From the NCBI GenBank assembly GCA_003952965.2, contig CM025850.1, positions 38,589,584 through 38,653,583 on the forward strand: a stretch of 64,000 nucleotides of DNA. Direction: 5' to 3'. This document shows positions 54,776-64,000 of the stretch, in pieces. The notes beneath the pieces are model-generated. The model made no database searches and was not told the DNA's origin. It saw only the letters and a list, made by a program, of their open reading frames with translations. The stretch's first letter is position 1; every line of letters starts with the position of its first letter. A program made the position numbers and the translations under genes. Origin of the DNA: Morella rubra. Lineage: Eukaryota > Streptophyta > Magnoliopsida > Fagales > Myricaceae.

Positions 54776-54984
54776 GTAACAGATCATAAATATTACATTT
54801 GAAGTATTAACATATCCAAACCGTCAAAGGTAAATATTAAACCATAATAAAAAAAAAAGATGAATAATAATCATCATAAAACAAAATTCAACGTAAATAT
54901 CCACAATAAAAATAAAATATGATAATAAATGTCCAAAAAAATAACGTGAGATAAAAATTAAAAGAAAGTCCTAATCATGCTTCT

Positions 54985-56090
54985 GACCAGGCTGACTAGA
55001 TCCCTCCCCCATGGACTCGCTCATCTTCCCGAGCTGATCTCAATGGTGCCCAACCTCCTCGACATCACACGCAAGGTGCCCGAAGTTGTAGTGAGGAATG
55101 GCTGTAATCCCATCATCTGAGTCTCCATAGAGGAGACACGTGTCTCCAAGTCGATGCACAACTGATGCATTGGCAAAATAGCAGCCTCAACCATCCCCTT
55201 CAAGTTTATCATCCAAGCATCGGCCCAGGCAGGTCGCTCTAAATGCGCACGGTGAGAGGGCTCATCCACTTGCTGCTGCTGTTCGGGAGCATGAGCCCGT
55301 TGTTGCCGCCTAAGCTGAGCCTCAGAACGCTCAAAGTGGTCTGATAGATCGGACTGATAGGCGACTTTCTTTCCTCATCTGGACTATCCATGCAGCCCAC
55401 ACTATGAGGAACTATGTCAAGAGTAGACTATACGATAACGCAGCAGAAGAAGTTATTTTCGCCTCAAATCGAAGAGTAAGGAAGACGCACAGGGGAAGAT
55501 CTACAACACATCCTCTAGCCACGGACAGCATCAGCTCGCCTCTCAAAATAGGGCACTCTATCGTGTGAGCCCTTGGCTCAATGTCGTAGGCGAAGATAAG
55601 GTACAAAATACGCCAGAAAGAGAGTATGAACTTCTGTCTGATGAAAGGTCTTCCATATCTCGCTTGTTCCCCATCTCCACTGTAGGGTATGCTCCAATTG
55701 GCCTCTGCAACCCCATAAATGCCGCTAGGATGTCTGGTGAAACTGAAACGTGTCCCCGCATATAGTGATGGTCCATAGCAGCGCTTCAATATCCTCAACA
55801 TCCAACAGTGCAGTGTAAAACTCCCGACCAGATCTACAGAGGCTATGCATCTCTTTTCAGATACCCGATCCAACCATGGTCATCCATAATGTCGTCGATA
55901 GCCCATATACTTCATCTCCTCGAAGTCAACAAAGGCAACCTCACGCTCTACAATAACTGATCAGCCGAGTATCTCAACCTGCTTATGCTCCAGCTGCTCC
56001 TCCCACGTCATATAATCCTCCAGACTCTCAAGATTCTGCTGTGTAGAGGTTTGGGCAAATGAAGAAGATGACGAACTGGTGGCGTTTAAA
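54985..56090 (-). pseudogene. CACTA protein 1 ('putative plant transposon protein'), broken
   Basis: Minus-strand pieces line up with the gene at 29549-30812: an N-terminal part near 55880-56080 (with VEREVAFVDFEEMKYMGYRR), then HPSGIYGVAEANW, KFILSFWRILYLIFAYDIEP, HTIECPILRGELMLSVARG, and near 55021-55269 a tail with ERPAWADAWMINLKGMVE and MHQLCIDLETRVSSMETQM. At least two frame changes and a stop near 55886 break it. The function in CACTA elements is unknown. The order FWRIL..E.H..EC parallels the 7-kb element's FWRILHLIW..HSTEC, so both elements share ancestry despite different repeats. Confidence 0.7.
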
Positions 56091-57809
56091 CATTTTTTAA
56101 TTTATAAAATAAGGCAAAAATAAATAAATCAATTAATAATTCCGCATGGTGTAACATAGCGTTCATACATCTACAAAATGATGTTGTCTAATGCAAACAA
56201 GCTTCTGGACGCATATAGAAGCGTCCAAATGTCAATGAAATGACCTAGTTTTAAGGAATAGATGTGCAGCTAAGACAACCGTCCGCAACAAAATACTCCT
56301 AAAAAATAAATTTTTAACATGTGTATATATACTAGACAAAACGACAGCGTATAATGGACAAACGTCCGCACGCCAAAATAACTCATCCGAATGGGTAATA
56401 AAACAACTTAGTTCAGTTAAGAAACGTGCGTACGCTAGAATAACTGCTCGCAACAATAATACACCTAAAAAATAAATTTTTAACTTGTGTATATATCCTA
56501 GACAAAACGATAGCATCTAAAGGCTCAACGTTCGTATTCTTATAAGTGGTCGTCCAAACATTAGGCAAGAAACGATATAGTTTGAAATGCTTAAACACAA
56601 GTACATATCTTAACCTAAACGGCGACGTATAAAGCCAAAGCCGTCCACAAGTCATATTAATAACGTTCACACGGACATCTTAAAACAGCAATGTTTAGAA
56701 AAGTAACCATAGAAAATTTAAAACTATCAGTTCGGACTGCTTCAAACTGTTCGAATGTGTCTTGGGGAAGAAGACCGAGTTGACTCAGCCATGGCCAGCC
56801 TCTCCCCCACCACCAAAACTCCAAAACAACACCAAACAATACAAAATTATAGCCTAAACAATCCTACAACATTAGCAATCCATATCAATACAAAGATCGT
56901 CCATCAAACAACTATGGTGGCCAAAAATCTAATATGAAATTTTCTACGTAAATACGTCAAAAAATACGATTTTTAAACAAAAAATGAAATAAAAACATGA
57001 GAAATGTATCTGGATAGAAAGAACTCCACGATAGGACTGAAGAGCCATATTTTGGACGAAAAACGTGAATGCACCTCTGTGAGAAAGAGAGAAAATGGAA
57101 AACGTCAGTTGGTGTAAAATGTCGTGCGGACATTTTCGTTCATCTTTAAAATTTTTCCACACCGTTCGGACTAGCCGTTCATGCCATGCGGACGTTTTCA
57201 TTTTTCATGTGGACCAATCATATTCCTAAGCATTAAATTGCAAATCATGAACAGTTGGTAAAATCTTCTCAAAATGATAGCGTTCAAATGGGATGGGTTA
57301 GTGCACACGGGTAGACATCTGGAACGTGCAACGTGGAGTACCACCATTCGTTGAAATTATAGCCTTGCGCTCCAGACGGGATGGAATTGTGCGGACGCGC
57401 AGGTCTTCTGAAACATACACATATCAATCATGCGCAGACTGTTCAAGATGTTCTGACATTATGATCAGACCGTGCAAAAGAGATTGCAGCTTTTGTGATG
57501 ATCTGACCTGCGTGACTGATAGGTGACAATGGTGTTTTGTCACCTAAACCATGTGCGTATAGCTTACATAGCGTTCGGACTCGTTCGCAAATGCTGACGA
57601 ATTTTTTTAGTCACAAATATGTGACGTTTTGCCTTTCGTCAACCCTGATTACCGTATAGACATTTTTTAAGGATGTCCGGATGGTTTTGTAATTCCTTGC
57701 ACACCTTGCGTAACGAAATTTTTATTTTTACATAGAAATGCATTATTTAGTAACAAAATATATTTTGACACTCGAAATTTTGACACATAATGTCAATTTT
57801 CTTGTAGTG

Positions 57810-58106
57810 ACTGTTCCCTTGATCTTTTCGAAACGTGGTAAATTAATCCCTTAGACAAAGGTCTATAGACCCAATCTTCGGCTGGAGATCATAATTCTAG
57901 GTTGAGTAATTCTATGTTGTGGCGTTCGTGGCCGAGAACTCGTATTTAGGTTACCCACGAGCTAGTTTAGCATACGGGAGGTTACTGTCCAGTCCTCCCT
58001 ATGATGCCCTGAAATCCCTAAACAGGGTGCTTAATTATAATTCTTTAGCACACATTTTTTTTTCTTCTAATCATTCAGTTTGTCAATTGAACTCTCGTCT
58101 TTGGTA
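57810..58106. other. Short intergenic stretch, nothing recognised
   Basis: Between the CACTA end and the hAT-like element. One short frame (57919-58107) has no recognised motif. Confidence 0.35.
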
Positions 58107-58919
58107 GGGCTGAACTGTTTTGGGCCAAAATCGACCGGGTCGACACAAACTGGCCGAAACCCATGTTGTCGAGTTGATTTTGGGGCAGCCTGGTTCGGCT
58201 ATCGGCACAAAACATCCCATAATCGAGGGCCTCGGTTCGGCCCACAATTCTGGGTGCCCAAGGGGCCGAACCAAGGTTATATATGTAATTTCCCAATTTT
58301 TTAAAAAAAATAAGTCTCGTGTTTCACCCCTTCTTGAAAGTTGTTTCCCTAACCCCCTTCACAAATTTAACTAAGCCTCTCTCCTCTCAAGCCTCATTTT
58401 ACAATTCACACAGCAGATTCATGACAGCATAGCCTCTCTTCTCTTTCTTGCCTCTCCGGATGATGCCGCTCACTGCCTCCGTCTATCTTTCAAATTCGTC
58501 TTTCTTTGTATTACCATTCCTAATCCCTCTCCGCCCCTCTCGTTCTCCCGATTTGGTCTCTCCCTCTCCCTCTCTCTCTTGGTCTGTTGCGATCTGGACA
58601 GTTGTTATTGGCTATAATTTGGATTGTTGGTGGTGGTGATTGTTGGATCATGATTTTGTTGGGTTTCTTGTAGTTGATTTCGTTTTTTTTTTTTTTTTTT
58701 GTGTTTTGTTGAATTACATGACAATGGTTATTGCGATTTTTGGTTTGAATCATTTGTCGAAAACCGACTGAACCGACCAAAACCAAATCAAGATCGGTCC
58801 TATAGGTCTTGAAAGGCTTCGGTTAGGTTGTCAGTCTAAATTTTTTAGACATCGACCACCTCGATTCACTCTTGGCAAGGGGCCAAAATTGAACCGAAGG
58901 GTCGGTTTTCACCCTTGAT
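58107..58919. mobile_element. hAT-like non-autonomous element
   Basis: The left end TAGGGCTGAACTG mirrors the right end (complement CAAGGGTGAAAACCG), and both are followed by GGCC.AAAT-type sequence and repeated GGTTCGG motifs on opposite strands. This fits a common plant hAT MITE type. No 8-bp target duplication is visible, so the exact ends are uncertain. A CT-rich stretch at 58530-58585 and a T19 run lie inside. Non-coding. Confidence 0.5.
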
Positions 58920-59408
58920 CATCTGAGTATTGGTCAAGCAATTGTTGAAATAAGTATGAAAGTCTCAATTTTTTGGTAAATGTTTTTTTCTTGGGGTTTG
59001 AGAGAATATATGGATGCACTTTTCAGTAAATAGAACATGTAATTAGCAATTGGCGATCAATCGGATCGGCTTGTTATAGAACTTAACACATGATAAGTTA
59101 GGTCATAAATGTTAGGGTTAGATCATAAAATATTCATACGAAAACCTTAGATCTAAGCAAAGACCACTTTGCTCCCTCGTATCCCTAAAATCTATTAGAT
59201 CCCAAATACTTGTAAATGATAAATAATATAAGTCATCTTTATTTAACATATCGAATAAATAATAAGCACGGTTGCTTGCTTTTGTATCTAAATTAAAGAA
59301 CTTGTGCCATAAAACATCCACTAGGCGTGGGGAGCGATTCAAACCCTTAAATAGACAAATTGAGATCGAATAATGATTCTTGATTTAAACTGGAAGATCA
59401 ATTAAGGT
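58920..59408. other. Intergenic stretch, nothing recognised
   Basis: A minus-strand frame at 59118-59342 has no known motif. No repeat structure is visible. Confidence 0.35.
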
Positions 59409-59626
59409 ACTGTACATCCAATAGTATTGAATATTAGAGCTCATTCTAGTTATTGTTTAACCATTTGTATAAGTCCACGTGTGCAGTATAAGTGGCAGAG
59501 TATATTAGAATTTAGTTATGGTTGTTAAGTTGTTGCAATGTAAAGCTCGACCATATATATGTTGTAATTCTTATTCGAATGATCTACTTGATAAATTTCT
59601 CTCAATCATGAAATAGTATCAGAGCT
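59409..59626 (+). mobile_element. Copia-type LTR end with primer-binding site, cut by gap
   Basis: TAGTATCAGAGCT at 59614-59626 matches the tRNA-iMet primer-binding site of copia elements (TGGTATCAGAGCT) with one change. The sequence before it (TTGTAATTCTTATTC, then AATTTCTCTCAATCA) looks like the 3' part of a copia LTR. The 5' edge near 59409 is a guess. The body of the element would lie in the unsequenced gap. Confidence 0.6.
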
Positions 59627-60626
59627 NNNNNNNNNNNNNNNNNNNNNNNNNNNNNNNNNNNNNNNNNNNNNNNNNNNNNNNNNNNNNNNNNNNNNNNNNN
59701 NNNNNNNNNNNNNNNNNNNNNNNNNNNNNNNNNNNNNNNNNNNNNNNNNNNNNNNNNNNNNNNNNNNNNNNNNNNNNNNNNNNNNNNNNNNNNNNNNNNN
59801 NNNNNNNNNNNNNNNNNNNNNNNNNNNNNNNNNNNNNNNNNNNNNNNNNNNNNNNNNNNNNNNNNNNNNNNNNNNNNNNNNNNNNNNNNNNNNNNNNNNN
59901 NNNNNNNNNNNNNNNNNNNNNNNNNNNNNNNNNNNNNNNNNNNNNNNNNNNNNNNNNNNNNNNNNNNNNNNNNNNNNNNNNNNNNNNNNNNNNNNNNNNN
60001 NNNNNNNNNNNNNNNNNNNNNNNNNNNNNNNNNNNNNNNNNNNNNNNNNNNNNNNNNNNNNNNNNNNNNNNNNNNNNNNNNNNNNNNNNNNNNNNNNNNN
60101 NNNNNNNNNNNNNNNNNNNNNNNNNNNNNNNNNNNNNNNNNNNNNNNNNNNNNNNNNNNNNNNNNNNNNNNNNNNNNNNNNNNNNNNNNNNNNNNNNNNN
60201 NNNNNNNNNNNNNNNNNNNNNNNNNNNNNNNNNNNNNNNNNNNNNNNNNNNNNNNNNNNNNNNNNNNNNNNNNNNNNNNNNNNNNNNNNNNNNNNNNNNN
60301 NNNNNNNNNNNNNNNNNNNNNNNNNNNNNNNNNNNNNNNNNNNNNNNNNNNNNNNNNNNNNNNNNNNNNNNNNNNNNNNNNNNNNNNNNNNNNNNNNNNN
60401 NNNNNNNNNNNNNNNNNNNNNNNNNNNNNNNNNNNNNNNNNNNNNNNNNNNNNNNNNNNNNNNNNNNNNNNNNNNNNNNNNNNNNNNNNNNNNNNNNNNN
60501 NNNNNNNNNNNNNNNNNNNNNNNNNNNNNNNNNNNNNNNNNNNNNNNNNNNNNNNNNNNNNNNNNNNNNNNNNNNNNNNNNNNNNNNNNNNNNNNNNNNN
60601 NNNNNNNNNNNNNNNNNNNNNNNNNN
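59627..60626. other. Assembly gap, exactly 1000 N
   Basis: A run of 1000 undetermined bases, a conventional placeholder length, so the real distance is unknown. It begins immediately after a retrotransposon primer-binding site, a common place for assemblies to fail. Confidence 0.99.
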
Positions 60627-63600
60627 GGAAAGTGTGTTGACTAAGACCACATAGAAGGAAAATTGAAAAGACATATAACTTTGTGAAGTTTTTGAAAAAA
60701 TTCTTTATTCGATTTAATTTTATTTGTTAATTCATATTGATATAGTTGTATGAAAAACAAAGCTTTATGTTGAATGAGAATACTCGCCTATAAGAACTAT
60801 AAGATATGAAAAGGAATAAAGAAAACAACAAGTTTTAAAAGATATTCCTAAAAAACACAAGTGGATGTAGATTTAAATTTATTTAGGTAGGTCCATAATT
60901 AATGAAGGTCTATGGAACCTACTTAGTCTACCAAAAAGGTGTTGGAATCCATGATATGTCGCATGAGCAACTCGTAGATTTCCGCGCAAATAATTATATG
61001 TGGACATTAACACATAACCTATATGACTAACCATATCACACCTACATTGCTGCCACCACGATCTCGGTCATTTCATCCACGAACTATATAAATCATTGAT
61101 CATAATATGGGTACGAGAAGAATAGAATCACACACTAATGGCTAACCAGCCTAAAGCCCATTCTACTCATTGCACTGCCCAGTCGCACCAAATACTTATA
61201 CTACGATGAGTCACAACGAACAAGATCGCAATTTTCAATTTTAGGGATAACAAATTATCATATGCTGCATAATTAATATATTAAATATAGTCAAACGAAG
61301 CCTAAACTATTTACACGGTGTAATATTCGCCATTATATGATGAATTTTTGATCTATTTGCCTCCACCACACCACCAAATATATGGATTTGTAGCCAGGTA
61401 ATATCTTTACCTCTCGACTCCTTTCTTCTCTTCACTTCCTCCCATTATTTTCCTTTACCTCAGCCTAGTAAACTCACAGGATCTCATTACATTTCACAAT
61501 AAAAAAAGTACTCCACTCGTCTCCAATATATGGAAGCCTGAAAAATACGTATGGTAACCCCAATAACATACCTATTATTTACTCGAGTGGCTCTTTGGTT
61601 GGTATCAGGTCACGTGCTCTCCAAGTGTTCCACTGCCCACAAGCTCAGAGCTTGATCACACCCAAACCCTCCATTTGTGGAATCCTGGAACTGCTCAAGA
61701 TCTGCATGTCAGTCACCGGTGCTTAGTCCGACACATAGGAGCTACTCGAGTTGATGTAATGGTGGGACTAACCCTACGTGAGCAGGACTAACTTAATCAT
61801 CAGACGTTTGACACAGCATAATATCGTCAGCAGTACTAGTGAGGAGCGCAACATATTGACCCACTATGAGAGCTCAGTACATCACAACGGTAATAGGTCC
61901 CATTACCACCAAGATTGAGCAGAAATCTTGAAATCTGGTCTCACATCTAGTTGTAGCATGCGCATTCTGAGGTTGGTGATAACAGATGCTCGCGCCCTCC
62001 GGTCAGTCAGGTGCAGAATTATATGATGTAAACACACACTATAGGGTCCACTACAATGAGAGTACACACTTGCACTTAGTTTTAGTTAAGTTGTTGAAAG
62101 ATTTTGGATGCTTTTATTAACCACTAACGGTCTCACTGGTCTTGCCTCAGGTGTCTCTAAACACCTAAGCACATGGCTAGCGGCTGTCTAAAGACGGATC
62201 ATCTTCCGGTAGTCGCTCTCTACATGACATGCGCGCAGTGATTAATTGGGTATAGATGCGGCCGGTCCTATATGTTAGAACCCATGTCCAAGTACAATGT
62301 GTATGACATACATACATTGGTCATCTTATTCGTTAACGCATTCCCGCAGTAACCCGAACCCACTCTTCGGCTATACACAACCTGTCTCCTCTCTAACGTT
62401 ATGATTTGTGCATCTACACCTTGATTACTAACCTAAACAGAGTGTGTTGGACATCGCGTATGTAAGATTCAATGTCCACTCAATTAGTACGGTCATGCAG
62501 TAAACCGTGCGGCACCACTTGTAGAGTGATATACTTCTCCTGTCAACCCTTCTTAGATGAAGACAACATGGTCATGTTTGCGAACCACAAGCTGTACTAG
62601 AAGAGATAGTAATTGTGACAATGGCTCACTTGGGGCACACTATAAATGCACTTTGCTCTATGGGAGTAGCATTGAGAACTATTTGGCAGTATATTCTGCG
62701 ACCGATGCCGCATATTGTCCGTAGTGACCACCACACCTAGATACTGTATGTGCTGTGCACTTCGGCCTCATTACCTTTCATTTCGGTAATTTAAACAAGT
62801 CCAGGTCTACGTACGGGCTAAGGTGGTAGGCTGCCCGTCCGTGGCATTTGTTGTTGTGAACGTTACTGCTATCTAACACTCGACTGACACTCCTTCTGTA
62901 CTATAATGTTCTGTTATTATTTTCCTCTCACTGGCTCCGCGTTTGCCATCATTAATATGAGAACACGGTGGAACACAACATTTTTCCTATCCCGTCCCCC
63001 TTAGGATATTGAGAGATGGCATTTAACATGAGAGGGACAGTAACATACCTAGTCTGATCTGGTTGCTATGACCAGGGCTTTCGCATTCTTAAAATATGTC
63101 AGCAACACTCTATTCAAGTGTGTTCTCGACCCCTCCTTATCCTAGCCTACCTGAAAGTTTAGGCATATCACCTTCTTAAGTTGGTTAATGCAAGATGATC
63201 TGAGTAAACCTAGGAATGAATAGATGACGCACATTAATAGATTCAATCTGTCGTATATCGTTTTGAGAGTGAACGGGCCGTGTCTCCAACCTCGTTTGGG
63301 AGCTATCTTCTGTTCACAGCATTTCCGGACGCTATGAGCACCCTTGTTTCTCATTCTCCTACCATCCAGCACTTATTAGATTCTATTCTCTTTTGATTTC
63401 TCTCACGAGCACGCAATATCCACCGACACTGTAGGAATGCTTATTTTGCTATTGCCTCTCTGTTTCGCCAGTACTACGAGCACTTCAATTGTTCACTCAA
63501 TCGTCGTCCGTTCGTCGCTTCGTATAAAGTAGTCGTGGGTCCCAAACTGTACTTGCACCTCACGCCGCCTGCTAGAAATGTTTGAGGTATAGGAACGATT

Positions 63601-64000
63601 TGCAACCACCTAGCATCAGACATATGCAATGCACCACTTGGCTGCTACCTAATCGTTTGGAGTACTCTCCAGGTCCCCCCTGGCGGTGATGATTCCAGCT
63701 TGCTTCGGTTTCACCTGCTTTTTCGTCAAGCCTTACATTTTGTCTACTCGCCATCTCTTCTATACATACTATATACGGACATTGTTCGCTAGTTTCACGC
63801 AGATGCAACAATCCTGGTCTACCCTTCGTGTCCTACACCTTTCGCCCATCTCTCTGTGTATTACTGGTCTTTGACACGTCAGGTGAAAACACGAGGGCTA
63901 TAGCTCTTCATTTTACGCTAAAAGCATTGACCTTTGCTGAACATCCTCACTCAACATACTTACGTTAATTTTTTTTGTCAAATATTCATCCTACCACACT
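60627..64000. other. Post-gap sequence of unusual composition, no gene found
   Basis: 60627 to about 60990 is AT-rich like the rest of the window. From about 61000 to the end the GC content rises to near one half, long homopolymers become rare and stop codons are dense in all frames. The longest open frames are about 79 codons and have no motif. I recognise no retroelement domain, RNA gene or repeat here. It might be diverged element sequence, foreign DNA, or an error-rich gap fill. Confidence 0.6.

Larger units (their letters stand above)
52621..57809 (-). mobile_element. Second large CACTA-type element, degraded
   Basis: The right end TTTTCTTGTAGTG at 57809 is typical, and its complement CACTACAAGAAAATTGACA fits the superfamily. 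A candidate left end, CACTACAAAAAAATAAAAAG, starts at 53065, but the flanking triplets (CCG and ACT) do not match, and related coding sequence lies further left at 52619-52879. Many copies of CGTCCGCA, GTTCGGAC and CCGTTCGGAC-like motifs occur at 53085-53920 and 56150-57680, serving as subterminal repeats distinct from those of the 7-kb element. A broken protein-1 gene is at 54985-56090. No TNPD or TNPA is recognised. It is non-autonomous and older than the 7-kb element. Confidence 0.7.

Noticed and set aside
59619-60674. 351-codon frame across the gap
   Set aside because: Consists almost entirely of undetermined bases.
63142-63811. Minus-strand frames of 76 and 79 codons after the gap
   Set aside because: No motif; frame length is what random sequence of this composition would give.

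Overview
This window looks like nuclear DNA of a flowering plant, most likely a woody eudicot. It is AT-rich, gene-poor and full of transposons. The plant assignment rests on a small cluster of SAUR (small auxin up-regulated RNA) genes, a WNK11-type kinase, signal peptide peptidase exons of plant type, CACTA transposons with plant-specific proteins, and LTR elements primed by initiator tRNA-Met. I cannot name the species.

The backbone is a tandemly duplicated SAUR locus. Each unit carries a SAUR gene on the minus strand, its promoter, and a long non-coding spacer. SAUR genes lie at 9596-9937 (intact), 16808-17135 (frameshifted) and 37224-37547 (intact), with a relic of a fourth SAUR 5' end near 15584. 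Spacer copies are at 1-4934, 12331-16106 and 38790-42280, plus a second spacer block at 5186-5857, 26195-26276 and 36134-36710. The copies act as empty-site controls for each other, so many insertions can be bounded. The single unrelated host gene with a clear identity is the WNK11-like kinase at 25060-25937, which carries an apparent one-base frameshift near its 3' end.

Between the genes the sequence is layered mobile DNA. From left to right: a non-autonomous copia-type LTR element (5858-9461) with a Mutator-type MITE inside it; a 1.7-kb CACTA element (13390-15126, target duplication TCT); a three-unit 286-bp tandem repeat (18671-19527); several MITEs; a roughly 9.9-kb stack inserted in the third spacer (26277-36133) whose core is a 7.0-kb CACTA element (28337-35376, target duplication TAT) with palindromic CGATCGATCG subterminal repeats; two solo LTRs of chromovirus-like type (42954-44788 and 48058-51903, each with a 5-bp target duplication); a CACTA fragment carrying intron-containing exons of signal peptide peptidase (45231 onward); a second large CACTA element on the minus strand (about 52621-57809); a hAT-like element; and a copia LTR that runs into a 1000-base assembly gap (59627-60626). 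The roughly 3 kb after about 61000 differs in composition from everything else, shows no recognisable feature, and may be low-quality or foreign assembly.

I see no rRNA or tRNA gene, no CRISPR array and no wholly new system. The most interesting items are the TNPD-deleted CACTA element with self-complementary subterminal repeats, the captured SPP exons, the LTR-embedded open frame ending in a SUMO-interaction-like motif, the stem-loop that covaries between the two solo LTRs, and the SAUR array as a record of insertion order.
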